Source: Burkholderia gladioli
Lineage (GTDB): Bacteria; Pseudomonadota; Gammaproteobacteria; Burkholderiales; Burkholderiaceae
Assembly (NCBI RefSeq): GCF_000959725.1
Contig: NZ_CP009322.1
Span: 992,001-1,056,000 of the forward strand
Direction of reading: 5' to 3'
DNA length: 64,000 nt
Position numbers and translations under genes: made by a program. The notes beneath the pieces are model-generated. The model saw nothing but the letters and a program-made list of their open reading frames with translations. It searched no databases and was not told the DNA's origin. The number at the start of each line of letters is the position of its first letter. The stretch's first letter is position 1. This document shows, piece after piece, positions 41,356-50,591 of this stretch.

Positions 41356-42705
41356 TCATTCGACGGCTTCGGCGATGCGCGGCGCGCGCAGGTAGTGCAG
41401 GCCCATCACGCCGATCGCGGCGGCGGCGCAGGCGATCGGCACGATCAGCAGCATGAACACGCTCGACAGCCCGATCGCGCTGGCGATCAGCAGCGCGCCG
41501 ATGAAGGAGCCGGCGATCGCGCCGAGCCGCCCGACGCCGAGCGCCCAGCTCACCCCGGTGACGCGGCTGCCGGTGGGATAGAAGCCGGCGGCCAGCGCGT
41601 TCGCGCCGGTCTGCGAGCCCGCCACCGCGAAGCCGACCCCGAAGATGCCCAGCGAGAGCGACAGCAGCTCCTGGTAGCGCCAGGCCACCAGCAGCACGCA
41701 GAGGATGCCGGCGCCGTAGGCGCCCGCCAGCACCGCGTAGGGGTTGCGGCGGTCCATGGTGCGGCCGATCAGGACCGAGCCCACCGTGCCGCCGAGCTGG
41801 AACATCGCCGTGACGACGGCGGCCTGGGCCAGGTCGAAGCCGGCGTCGCGGAACAGGCTCGGCAGCCAGTTGGTGACCAGGTAGACCACCAGCAGGTTCA
41901 TCCAGAACACGCACCAGAGCGCCAGCGTGCCGAACTTCAGCGCCGGCGCGAACAACTGCGCCACCGGCGAGCGGCCGGCCAGCCCGGCGGGTTCGTCCAC
42001 CACGAAGCGGTGCCCGGCGTCGGGCGCCTCACGCGAGATGCGCCGCAGCAATGCGGCGATGGTGTCGGCCGGCGCCTGGCGATGGATCAGGAAGCGGATC
42101 GACTCGGGCAGGGCCGCCAGCATCAGCAGCCCGAGCGCGAGCGGCAGCACGCCGCCGATCACGAACATCGCGTGCCAGCCGTGGCGCGGGATCACGTGCG
42201 CGGCGACGAAGCCCGCCGCGGCCGAGCCGAAGGTGAAGCCGCAGAACATGGTGGTGACCACCAGCGCGCGGCGGCTGCGCGGGCTGTACTCGGAGGTCAT
42301 GGTGATCGCGTTGGGCATCGCCGCGCCCAGGCCGACGCCGGTCAGCAGCCGGCACAGCGTCAGCAGCGTGATGTTCGGCGCGATCGCCGAGAGCAGGCTG
42401 AACAGGCCGAAGCCGAGCACCGAGCCGGTCAGCAGCCGCTTGCGGCCGATCCGGTCGCCGAGCGGGCCGGCGAAGAACGCGCCGATCGCCAGGCCCGCCA
42501 GCCCCGAGGCGACCAGCAGGGTGACGGCGGTGGTGGAGGGATGCCAGTCGCCGCGCAGCGCGGGGACCACGAAGCCGATCAGGGCGGTGTCGAGGCCGTC
42601 GAGCGCGACGACGGCGAAGCACAGCGTGGCGATCGCGAACTGGAAGCGGGAAAACCGCTGCGCGTCGAGCCAGCGCTGCACGTCGAAAACGTGAGCGGGT
42701 TGCAC
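41356..42705 (-). CDS. AAHS-family MFS transporter (aromatic acid:H+ symporter)
   Basis: A 449-residue transporter. N-terminal helix 1 has LCFAVVALDGLDTALIGFVVPALRG, the DGxD motif of the AAHS family (PcaK/BenK) that is needed for aromatic acid uptake. GPLGDRIGRKRLLTGSVLGFG is the loop 2-3 motif and LTGVGLGAAMPNAITMTSEYSP the helix 4 motif. The second half repeats the pattern with LIGRTMDRRNPYAVL. Likely substrate is a hydroxybenzoate, given the neighbouring decarboxylase. It lies 55 bases downstream of the decarboxylase. Confidence 0.92.
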   Translation of the reverse strand: MQPAHVFDVQRWLDAQRFSRFQFAIATLCFAVVALDGLDTALIGFVVPALRGDWHPSTTAVTLLVASGLAGLAIGAFFAGPLGDRIGRKRLLTGSVLGFGLFSLLSAIAPNITLLTLCRLLTGVGLGAAMPNAITMTSEYSPRSRRALVVTTMFCGFTFGSAAAGFVAAHVIPRHGWHAMFVIGGVLPLALGLLMLAALPESIRFLIHRQAPADTIAALLRRISREAPDAGHRFVVDEPAGLAGRSPVAQLFAPALKFGTLALWCVFWMNLLVVYLVTNWLPSLFRDAGFDLAQAAVVTAMFQLGGTVGSVLIGRTMDRRNPYAVLAGAYGAGILCVLLVAWRYQELLSLSLGIFGVGFAVAGSQTGANALAAGFYPTGSRVTGVSWALGVGRLGAIAGSFIGALLIASAIGLSSVFMLLIVPIACAAAAIGVMGLHYLRAPRIAEAVE

Positions 42706-42760
42706 GGGGATGTCTCCTGGTCTGTCTTGTCGTTGTGTCGTGCGCGCGGCCCGGCGCGTG

Positions 42761-43741
42761 TCAGTCGAGGCGGAACAGGCGCCGTGCGTTGTCGCGGCCG
42801 ATCTTCTGGCGGTCGTTGTCGTTGATTTCCGCGCGATCGAACCACTGCGCCGCTTCCTCCATGGTCTCGAACGGGTAGTCGGAGGAGAACAGCACGCGGT
42901 CGCTGCCGATCTCGTCCATCGCGTTGCGCATCGCGATGGTGCGGAAGTTGCCGCTGGTGGTGAGGTTGAAATTCTCGCGGAAGTAGTCGATGAAGGGCCG
43001 CCTGGCCTTCACGCCCAGCGGGTTCTTGCCGTTCGCCGAGGCCCAGTGCGAGGTGCGCCAGATGTTGTTCTGCACCAGCTCGCCGAGGTGGCCGAGGATG
43101 ATCTGCAGCTTCGGATGCGCATCGAACAGGCCGCTGCCGATCAGGCGCAGCGCATGCACGCCGGTTTCGGGCGAGAAGGCCCAGGCCGGGCCCATCAGCC
43201 AGGGATGGCCCTCGATCGAGCGCTGCTGGCTCGGCAGCGGATTGCGCGGATGCAGGTAGAAGGGCACGCCGAGCCGCTCGACCTCGGCCCAGAACGGCCA
43301 GTATTGCGGCAGGTCGTAGTAGGTCGAGTCGTCCTCGCTGCCGACCTGCGAGAAGCCGTTGACCAGCGCGCCCTGGAAGCCCAGTTCGCCGACCGCGCGC
43401 TCGAGCTCGCGCGCTGCCGCTTCCGGGTCCTGCAGCGGCAGCGCGGCGAAGGCGCCGAAGCGCTCGGGGCGGCGCGCCACCTGTTCGGCGAGCAGGTCGT
43501 TGGCGCGGCGCGCCACGTCGATCGCGCGCTGGCGATCGGTGATCGCCTGCACGGCCGGCGCGTTCAGCGAGAGGATCGCGTAGCCGATCCCGCAGGCGTC
43601 CATGCGCTCGATGCGCTCCTCCTGGAAGTCGAGCAACTGACGGCGGCGCACCTGCCAGAGGTCGTGGGTGAAGAAGCGTTCGGAATCGCCGATCGTGTCC
43701 GGCGACGCGAAGTGTTCCTCGAGAGCAATCTTGTTGTCCAT
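42761..43741 (-). CDS. Amidohydrolase-family decarboxylase (gamma-resorcylate type)
   Basis: A 326-residue metal-dependent decarboxylase of the amidohydrolase superfamily, the usual length of 2,6-dihydroxybenzoate (gamma-resorcylate) decarboxylases. MDNKIALEEHFASP contains Glu8 and His10, His164 is in FYLHPRNPLP, His218 is in ILGHLGELV and Asp288 in VLFSSDYPFE, the metal and catalytic set of the family. It probably removes CO2 from a dihydroxybenzoate or, with the reverse reaction, carboxylates a phenol. The divergent LysR gene and the 36-bp palindrome upstream suggest substrate-inducible control. Other amidohydrolase decarboxylases are alternatives. Confidence 0.88.
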   Translation of the reverse strand: MDNKIALEEHFASPDTIGDSERFFTHDLWQVRRRQLLDFQEERIERMDACGIGYAILSLNAPAVQAITDRQRAIDVARRANDLLAEQVARRPERFGAFAALPLQDPEAAARELERAVGELGFQGALVNGFSQVGSEDDSTYYDLPQYWPFWAEVERLGVPFYLHPRNPLPSQQRSIEGHPWLMGPAWAFSPETGVHALRLIGSGLFDAHPKLQIILGHLGELVQNNIWRTSHWASANGKNPLGVKARRPFIDYFRENFNLTTSGNFRTIAMRNAMDEIGSDRVLFSSDYPFETMEEAAQWFDRAEINDNDRQKIGRDNARRLFRLD

Positions 43742-43841
43742 GTGAGATCCGGGAGGGTTGAGGGTAAACCACGGGGGCCGCGCCGCTGGGGCGTCTGGGC
43801 CGGGTCGATACCAGCTTAGGGATCGCGGGGGGCTCTGTTAA

Positions 43842-43877
43842 ATTGATCGTCTGAATGCCGGCATTCAGCGCATCAAT
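43842..43877. promoter_or_regulatory. 36-bp near-perfect palindrome between decarboxylase and LysR genes
   Basis: The core CTGAATGCCGGCATTCAG (43851-43868) is a perfect 18-bp palindrome. It is flanked symmetrically by ATTGAT (43842-43847) and ATCAAT (43872-43877), with only three mismatched pairs in between. It lies midway between two divergent genes and is the likely operator of the LysR protein encoded at 43903. Confidence 0.8.
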
Positions 43878-43902
43878 GACCCTCGTTCTCCCCGCCACGC
43901 CA

Positions 43903-44856
43903 ATGACGCACGACACCGCGCTGCGCAATATCGATCTCAATCTGCTGCTCGTGTTCGACGTGCTGTATCGCACGCGCAGCACCACGCGCGCGGCGCAGGC
44001 GCTGCACCTGACCCAGCCTTCGGTGAGCAACGCGCTCAAGCGGCTGCGCACGCTGTTCGACGACGTGCTGTTCGTGAAGACGGCCGAGGGCATGCAGCCG
44101 ACGGCGCGCGCCGACGAGATCGCGGCGCTGGTGGATCCGGGCCTGGCTTCGCTGCGGCTGGCGATGCAGGCCGGCAAGCCATTCGAGCCCGAGGCGGCCG
44201 ATCGCACCTTCCATCTCTACGTCAGCGACCTGGGGCAGGCGATCTTCATGCCGCGGCTGGTGGCGCACCTGCGCGAGGTGGCGCCGGGGCTGAGGATCGT
44301 GACCAGCGATCCTTCGCTGGACGATGCGCAGCAGATGATGAAGCTCGGGCAGATCGACCTGGCGATCGGGATGTTCCAGGGGCTGCACGACGACTTTCAC
44401 CAGCAGCGGCTGTTTCACGAGAGCTACGTGGCGCTGGTCCGGCATGATCATCCGGCGATCGGGGCGCGGCTCTCGGCGGAGCGCTTCTTCGCGGCGGAGC
44501 ATGTGGTGTACACGCCGACGGCGGGGAGCCATGCGCGCTTCGAGGCGGCGCTCGACGCGCTCTCGGGGCCGGGCGGCAGGGCGAGGCGGGTGGCGCTGCG
44601 GCTCGCGCATTCGTTCGGGATCGAGCGAATCGTGGCGTCGAGCGATTTGGTGGCCTGCGTGCCGAGCAGGTTGGCGCGGGTGCTGACCCGGCCGGACGTG
44701 CGCGCGCTGGCGCTGCCGTTCGATATCGCGCCGACCGATATCGCGCAGTTCTGGCATGAACGGTTTCATCGCGACGAGGGGCATCGATGGTTGCGGACGC
44801 TCGTTTATCGGCTGTTTCATGATGCGAGCCCGAGTGCGCTGGACGGGGCGGCTTGA
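43903..44856 (+). CDS. LysR-family transcriptional regulator
   Basis: A 317-residue LysR protein; ATG 43903 (MTHDTALRNIDLNLLLVFDVL) is the start that fits the family, while upstream in-frame starts at 43855 and 43876 lie in the palindrome. The winged helix contains STTRAAQALHLTQPSVSNALKRLRTLFDD, close to the NodD/PnbR/NahR subgroup. The effector domain starts near LYVSDLGQAIFMPRLV. Divergent from the decarboxylase gene, it should regulate the decarboxylase-transporter-porin operon in response to an aromatic acid. Confidence 0.92.
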   Translation: MTHDTALRNIDLNLLLVFDVLYRTRSTTRAAQALHLTQPSVSNALKRLRTLFDDVLFVKTAEGMQPTARADEIAALVDPGLASLRLAMQAGKPFEPEAADRTFHLYVSDLGQAIFMPRLVAHLREVAPGLRIVTSDPSLDDAQQMMKLGQIDLAIGMFQGLHDDFHQQRLFHESYVALVRHDHPAIGARLSAERFFAAEHVVYTPTAGSHARFEAALDALSGPGGRARRVALRLAHSFGIERIVASSDLVACVPSRLARVLTRPDVRALALPFDIAPTDIAQFWHERFHRDEGHRWLRTLVYRLFHDASPSALDGAA

Positions 44857-45040
44857 GGAGGCAGGCTTACGGTTCTTTCGGGCCGAGCCCGGCGCGACAA
44901 GGCCGTGTCGGCTTTCGGGGGGCGTTCGCGGGCGTTGGCCTGTTACGGCTGTAACGTGACGCAAACGCCGCCTGGCTTGGGTTGTGGCGGTGCCGCTCGG
45001 GCCAGCCGTACATCGCGAAAGATCCGGTAAGACACGGAAA

Positions 45041-45069
45041 TTGCATCCGCGCCCGCAAATTCATACAGT
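45041..45069 (+). promoter_or_regulatory. Promoter of a candidate small RNA
   Basis: TTGCAT (45041-45046), 17 bases, then TACAGT (45064-45069). Spacing is optimal for sigma-70. A start point near 45076 would lie at the base of the first hairpin of the candidate small RNA. Confidence 0.5.
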
Positions 45070-45075
45070 GACGTG

Positions 45076-45149
45076 CACTCTTTCCCCAAAGAGTGTTATC
45101 GAAACGCGGTTGGCCTCGACTCCGGATACCCGGGTCGAGGCGTTTTTTT
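45076..45149 (+). ncRNA. Candidate small RNA (about 75 nt)
   Basis: Three elements are lined up: the promoter at 45041-45069, a perfect hairpin with arms CACTCTTT and AAAGAGTG around CCCC (45076-45095), and a strong terminator hairpin at 45113-45141 followed by seven T. Between the hairpins lies a 17-base single-stranded stretch (45096-45112), the usual site of target pairing. No ORF crosses it. Alternatively the terminator ends the LysR transcript from 44856, 257 bases upstream. Confidence 0.55.
45113..45149 (+). terminator. Intrinsic terminator
   Basis: GCCTCGAC (45113-45120) pairs with GTCGAGGC (45134-45141), the stem extends inward by further pairs around ATA, and seven T follow at 45143-45149. 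A strong rho-independent terminator on the plus strand. Confidence 0.85.
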
Positions 45150-45454
45150 ATCGTCGAGACTTGGACCGATCAGCGATCCTGCCATCAACTTGAACCACCG
45201 CATCAAGTGATCGAAAGTGCATAGGCAGCAAGGCCGCATCGAAGTGAGCAAGCTCGCTGGCCCGGCACCGTATTTCCCGCGGCAAAACGAGCCCGCAATC
45301 CACCCACTCGAACCGAGCTCATGGCAGACACGCGCGCCATTGAGACAAGACACGCTCTCGCCTTGCCATCGGATCCCCCCACCAAACCATGCGAAGATGC
45401 CCCTTCGCATAACCCGCACCACGCCCGCCGACCGGGCGCCAGCACGGAGACTCG

Positions 45455-45595
45455 ATGAACGAATGGTGGACCGGCGCAGCGGCCGCGGCCTGGCGGACCG
45501 GCTTGTGGGATTTGCTCGAGCGCCTCTGGGAATTCCTGGTGCTGGTGTTCCACTTCCTGCTCTGGCTGCTGCGTTTCCTGGGCGGCGGGGGTTGA
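45455..45595 (+). CDS. Small Trp/Leu-rich membrane peptide (46 aa)
   Basis: ATG 45455 (MNEWWTGAAAAAWRTGLWDLL) with GGAGA upstream, ending in TGA at 45593-45595. Residues 18-42 form one hydrophobic helix with Trp, Leu and Phe (FLVLVFHFLLWLLRFLG) and the tail is Gly-rich. No known family recognised. It looks like a one-helix membrane peptide of the kind found in small toxins or stress peptides; there is no direct evidence for a function. It lies 300 bases after the small RNA candidate and 110 bases before the alaX gene. Confidence 0.55.
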   Translation: MNEWWTGAAAAAWRTGLWDLLERLWEFLVLVFHFLLWLLRFLGGGG

Positions 45596-45704
45596 ACGAT
45601 CGCGATCCGGAAAGCAAGATTTCCGCAGGAATATACAAGACCACGCGTTTTGGCCCGGCTAATCTCACGGCTCCTCATCCAGCCTCTCCGCCGCCGCGCC
45701 AGCC

Positions 45705-46376
45705 ATGCCCACCCGTAAACGCTTCTGGGACGACCCCTACCTGACCCACCTCGACACCACCGTGCTCGCCGTCGACGGCCAGCGCGTCCACGTCAGGGAA
45801 ACCATCTTCTTCGCGTTTTCGGGAGGACAGGAGAGCGACACCGGCACGCTCGGCGGCTACCCCGTGCTGCATGCCGACAAGGAAGGGCTCGACCTGGTCT
45901 ACACGCTGCCGCCCGATCACCAACTCCGCGCCGGCGACGGCGTGGCGATCTGGATCGACGGCGCGCGCCGGCTCGGCCTGATGCGCCACCACTTCGCGGC
46001 GGAAATGATCCTGCAACTGGTCTACCGGGCGCGCCCGGGCATCGAGCGGATCGGCGCGCACATCGCGGCCGACAAGGCCCGCATCGATTTCGCCAGCGAC
46101 ACCAGCCTGAGCCCGCTGCTGCCGGAACTGGAGCGGGAAGCGGCCAGCCTGGTGGCCCGTGCCTTGCCGATCCACACCGCCTTCAGCGACATCGACGCCG
46201 AGCGTCGCTACTGGCAGGTCGAAGGCTTCGCCTCGATGCCGTGCGGCGGCACGCATCCGCGCACCACGGCCGAAGTCGGCGCGCTCACGCTCAAGCGCCG
46301 CAACACGGGCAAGGGCAAGGAGCGCATCGAGATCGTGCTGGCGCCCCTTGTCGGCAGCGGTTTGAATCGAATTTGA
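45705..46376 (+). CDS. Alanyl-tRNA editing protein (AlaX type)
   Basis: A 223-residue free-standing editing domain related to the AlaRS/ThrRS second additional domain. IFFAFSGGQESDTGTLGG resembles the FYPTSGGQ motif, MRHHFAAEMILQLVY replaces the usual HTALHLL zinc-binding motif, and SMPCGGTHPRTTAEVG carries the CGGTH motif at residue 180, giving the metal ligands Cys and His. AlaX hydrolyses Ser-tRNA(Ala) and so keeps translation accurate. The changed first motif (RHHFA) is worth attention. Monocistronic with a terminator at 46449. Confidence 0.87.
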   Translation: MPTRKRFWDDPYLTHLDTTVLAVDGQRVHVRETIFFAFSGGQESDTGTLGGYPVLHADKEGLDLVYTLPPDHQLRAGDGVAIWIDGARRLGLMRHHFAAEMILQLVYRARPGIERIGAHIAADKARIDFASDTSLSPLLPELEREAASLVARALPIHTAFSDIDAERRYWQVEGFASMPCGGTHPRTTAEVGALTLKRRNTGKGKERIEIVLAPLVGSGLNRI

Positions 46377-46448
46377 AATTGAATCGACGGCTTTCGGTAA
46401 GCCGGCAATCGGACGTCATGAGTCATTGATGGGACGTCATTCATCCGC

Positions 46449-46473
46449 ATCGGGCGCCGCCGAGGCGCCCGAT
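46449..46473 (+). terminator. Terminator hairpin after alaX
   Basis: ATCGGGCGCC (46449-46458) and GGCGCCCGAT (46464-46473) are perfect 10-base arms around GCCGA, followed by TTCGTTTC. It lies 73 bases after the alaX stop. Confidence 0.7.
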
Positions 46474-46611
46474 TTCGTTTCAGGGGCGGAAACGAAACGA
46501 GGTTAACCCTCAATGATCAGTTGTCTAATGACATATCCCGAAGCACCTCGGAACGCAAAAGAATTTGTCTTCGAGGCTCGGGACTGGTCTTGTCCTGGCG
46601 ATCGAAAAAAT

Positions 46612-46653
46612 ATCACAACTATATGAAATATAAGAAAAATAGTTTTTTGTGAT
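46612..46653. promoter_or_regulatory. AT-rich nested inverted repeat upstream of TRAP operon
   Basis: ATCACAA (46612-46618) and TTGTGAT (46647-46653) are outer arms; ACTAT (46618-46622) and ATAGT (46639-46643) are inner arms. The 42-base element is very AT-rich and lies about 260 bases before dctP. The gap 46474-46912 has no gene. TTGTAC copies near 46692 (reverse) and 46732 may be regulator sites. Confidence 0.35.
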
Positions 46654-46819
46654 GAACCTGCGGCATCAACCCTCTGCGGGTATGCACCAAGTGTACAAGC
46701 GTGGTTCCGCCCCGATAGACTCGCTCCCTAGTTGTACGACGTGAGACAGCGGGTGGGCTGCCTGACGGTGGTCAGACGACAACGATGCAAGATGCCGGTC
46801 GAGCCGGTCCGCGGGGTGA

Positions 46820-47905
<1,086 letters not shown>

Positions 47906-47999
47906 TACGCGGCGCGCGGCCCTGCAAGGGGCCGCGCCAGCGCCCCGGCGGCCGCGCGAGGTTTCGCTGGCCGCCTTTTCTGTCCGATGAGGTTCGAAA

Positions 48000-48479
48000 A
48001 TGAGGTTCATCAAGCACTCGAACGACGTGCTGTTCATGGCGCTGGCCGTCATCGCGTCGGCGAGTCTCGTCGTGCTGACGGCGCTCGTGTTCTACGCGGT
48101 CGTGATGCGCTATGTGTTCAACAACGCCCCTGATTTCGTCGAGCCGATCGCGCTGCTGCTGGTGATCGTGATCGCGATGTTCGGCGCCGCGATGAAGGTG
48201 CGCGACGGCGGCCATATCGGCCTCGACTCGTTCGTGCGCCGGCTCTCGCCCAAGGGCCAGTCGATCATCCACGGGTTCCAGCACCTCTGCCTGATGGCGT
48301 TCGCGGTGGCGCTGATCCTCGGCTGCCTGGAGATGGCCGAAACCACCTTCGAGGACCGGATTCCGATCATCGGCCTGCCCGAATCGGTGCGCTACCTGAT
48401 CCCGCTGCCGGCCGGTATCGCCATCATCCTGTTCTCGCTCGAGCACCTGCTTGCGCTGTGCAAGCGCAACCGAACCTGA
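48000..48479 (+). CDS. dctQ: TRAP transporter small membrane subunit (DctQ)
   Basis: A 159-residue subunit with four predicted helices: FMALAVIASASLVVLTALVFYAVVMRYVF, PIALLLVIVIAMFGAAM, HLCLMAFAVALILGCLEM and YLIPLPAGIAIILFSLEHLL. The VMRYVFNNAPDFVEPIA and GHIGLDSFVRRL segments are typical. Starts 95 bases after dctP and seven bases before dctM. It anchors the complex with DctM in the inner membrane. Confidence 0.92.
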   Translation: MRFIKHSNDVLFMALAVIASASLVVLTALVFYAVVMRYVFNNAPDFVEPIALLLVIVIAMFGAAMKVRDGGHIGLDSFVRRLSPKGQSIIHGFQHLCLMAFAVALILGCLEMAETTFEDRIPIIGLPESVRYLIPLPAGIAIILFSLEHLLALCKRNRT

Positions 48480-48486
48480 TCCACAC

Positions 48487-49839
48487 ATGGAACTCGCAAT
48501 CCTCTCCATCAGCTTCCTGCTGCTGCTTTTCCTCGGGGTGCCCGTCTCGTTCGCGCTCGGGCTCGCGTGCGTGGCCACCTACCTGGCCGAGGGCCTGCCG
48601 ATCGCCACCTCGATGCAGTCGGTGATCTCCGGGATGAACGCGTTCTCGTTCCTGGCGGTGCCGTTCTTCATCTTCTCCGGCGAGCTGATGCTGCATGGCG
48701 GCATCGCGGACCGCATCCTGAAGTTCGCGCAGGCGATCGTCGGCCACTTCCGCGGCGGCCTGGGCATGGCCAACGTGGTGGCCTGCACGCTGTTCGGCGG
48801 CGTGTCCGGCTCGCCCACCGCCGATACCTCGGCGATGGGCGGCGTGGTGATCCCGCTGATGAAGCGCGAAGGCTACAGCGCCGCCTACGCGGTCAACGTG
48901 ACCACCCACGCCTCGCTGGCCGGCGCGCTGATGCCGACCTCGACCAACATGATCATCTACGCGTTCGCCGCGCAGGGGATCACGGGCATGCTCAACGGTC
49001 ATCCGGTGAGCGGCGTGTCGATCGGCGACCTGCTGTTCTCGGGCCTGCTGCCGGTGCTGTGGGTGATGGGCTTCGTGCTGATCGCCGCCTACTGGCAGGC
49101 GCGACGCTACGGCTTCCCGCGCCGCGAGGATGGCAGCACGGCGCTCCTGAAATTCCCGGGCTGGTACGCGGTGGCACGTTCCTTCGTGGGCGCATTGCCG
49201 GGCCTCGGCGTGATCGCGATCATCCTGGTGTGCGTGGCCAAGGGCATCGCCACCGCCACCGAGGCGGCCGCGATCGCGGTGGTCTACTCGCTGGTGCTGA
49301 CCATCTTCGTGTATCGCACGCTGACCATGAAGAAGCTGTGGCGCGCGCTGTCGCACGCGGCTCGCACCACCGGCGTGGTGCTGCTGTTGATCGCCGTGTC
49401 CAACATGCTGCGCTTCCAGATGTCCTACCTGGAGATCCCGGACGCGATCGAGCACCTGCTTCTGCAGTCGAACGCGCAGCCCTGGTTGATGCTGCTGTAC
49501 ATCAACATCCTCCAGGTGTTTCTCGGCACCTTCGTGGACATGGCGGCGCACATCCTGATCACCACGCCGCTGTTCCTGCCGATCGCGATGGCTTGCGGCG
49601 TCGGCCCGGTGCAGTTCGGGATCATGCTGCTGCTGAACTGCTCGCTCGGCCTGGTGCATCCGCCGATCGGCTCGGTGCAGTTCGTCGGCTGCGCGATCGG
49701 CGAGGTGTCGATCGGCGAGACCACCAAGACCGCCTGGCCGTATTACCTGGCGATCTTCAGCGCGATCAATATCGTCACCTACTGGCCGTTCTTCTCGACC
49801 TGGCTGCCGAGCGTGATCAGCGGACATCCGGTGTTCTGA
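48487..49839 (+). CDS. dctM: TRAP transporter large membrane subunit (DctM)
   Basis: A 450-residue, 12-helix subunit from ATG 48487 (MELAILSISFLLLLFLGVPVSFALG). Family marks are FLAVPFFIFSGELMLHGGIADRIL, ANVVACTLFGGVSGSPTADTSAMGGVVIPLM and the C-terminal LLLNCSLGLVHPPIGSVQFVGCAIGE. It carries the Na+- or H+-coupled solute pathway. An intrinsic terminator follows the stop at 49869. Complete three-gene TRAP operon; its likely solute is a dicarboxylate or sugar acid but cannot be read. Confidence 0.94.
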   Translation: MELAILSISFLLLLFLGVPVSFALGLACVATYLAEGLPIATSMQSVISGMNAFSFLAVPFFIFSGELMLHGGIADRILKFAQAIVGHFRGGLGMANVVACTLFGGVSGSPTADTSAMGGVVIPLMKREGYSAAYAVNVTTHASLAGALMPTSTNMIIYAFAAQGITGMLNGHPVSGVSIGDLLFSGLLPVLWVMGFVLIAAYWQARRYGFPRREDGSTALLKFPGWYAVARSFVGALPGLGVIAIILVCVAKGIATATEAAAIAVVYSLVLTIFVYRTLTMKKLWRALSHAARTTGVVLLLIAVSNMLRFQMSYLEIPDAIEHLLLQSNAQPWLMLLYINILQVFLGTFVDMAAHILITTPLFLPIAMACGVGPVQFGIMLLLNCSLGLVHPPIGSVQFVGCAIGEVSIGETTKTAWPYYLAIFSAINIVTYWPFFSTWLPSVISGHPVF

Positions 49840-49868
49840 TCCGATCCGGCTGCAATGGATGGGCCGAC

Positions 49869-49906
49869 GGCGGGCGCGGAGCAATCCGCGTCCGCCGTCT
49901 TGTTTT
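49869..49906 (+). terminator. Intrinsic terminator after dctM
   Basis: GGCGGGCGCGGA (49869-49880) pairs with TCCGCGTCCGCC (49885-49896) with one G-U pair, loop GCAA, followed by GTCTTGTTTT. Confidence 0.8.
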
Positions 49907-49917
49907 CGGGCGGGCAT

Positions 49918-49942
49918 GAAAAAGGCCGCATTGCTGCGGCCT
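49918..49942 (-). terminator. Intrinsic terminator for the small secreted protein gene
   Basis: On the minus strand AGGCCGCA (49942-49935) pairs with TGCGGCCT (49930-49923) around GCAA, followed by TTTTT. It lies about 45 bases beyond the stop at 49987. Confidence 0.75.
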
Positions 49943-49986
49943 GTCTTGCATGGCGGCGGGCTCCGTTCAAACCCGCGTCGCGATCG

Positions 49987-50295
49987 TCAATTCCACCAGC
50001 CTTGCCCGGAAAGTCCGCAGGCCAGTTCTTCGATGCCGCTGCGCCACCACCACGAATCGGAGCAGGAGTTGACGAGCGCGGTCTGGAATCGCGCCGGTTC
50101 GGAAACCGCTGGGCTCGGCGGTGCCGTGAAGGCGACGGCGCCTTGCAGGGGCGTGGCGCCCGCCGGCACGAGGGCCGCGGCCGCGTGAGCCGGCGAGAGG
50201 GACGCATTCACCGAAGCCATCGCCAGCGGGGCGGACAGCAGCGACACGGCGGCCAGCACCGCGGCCACATGATTTGCACAAGGAACATGACGCAT
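49987..50295 (-). CDS. Small secreted protein with Trp-rich C-terminus
   Basis: A 102-residue protein from ATG 50295 behind GGAGAAG. Signal peptide about residues 1-32 (hydrophobic core AAVLAAVSLLSAPLAMA, cleavage near ASVNA). The mature part is Ala/Pro-rich, then NSCSDSWWWRSGIEELACGL with two Cys that could bridge, and the end GQGWWN. No family recognised. The Trp cluster and paired Cys suggest a small exported peptide that binds a partner or surface; speculation. Its own terminator and long AT-rich upstream region (50296-50591) point to independent regulation. Confidence 0.65.
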   Translation of the reverse strand: MRHVPCANHVAAVLAAVSLLSAPLAMASVNASLSPAHAAAALVPAGATPLQGAVAFTAPPSPAVSEPARFQTALVNSCSDSWWWRSGIEELACGLSGQGWWN

Positions 50296-50591
50296 ATTCT
50301 TCTCCGGAAGTAATAGACGACCACTTGTCGATTTTGGAATCTCAATCCCCCATTGAGATGCAGTTGATAATTTGTTATGCGCAACAAAAAAAGCGGTCTC
50401 TCGCGCATCCGGATCGCGTTCATTCGATATTTGATTTCGGGTCCTGCGGGGCGCCGGCACGTGCATGGTGCGAACGGCGACCGTCCTTTCACGCGGAAAA
50501 AACTCTCTCCGACGTAAAAATGGTAGCAGCTACGCCGCGGAGATTTTTGCCCCAGCGTCTCCAAAGCTTGACGCTGCGTTTCGACGAAGGA

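Noticed and set aside
45076..45595. Type I toxin-antitoxin reading of the small RNA and membrane peptide
   Set aside because: The RNA is not antisense to the peptide mRNA and lies 300 bases away on the same strand; kept as separate observations.
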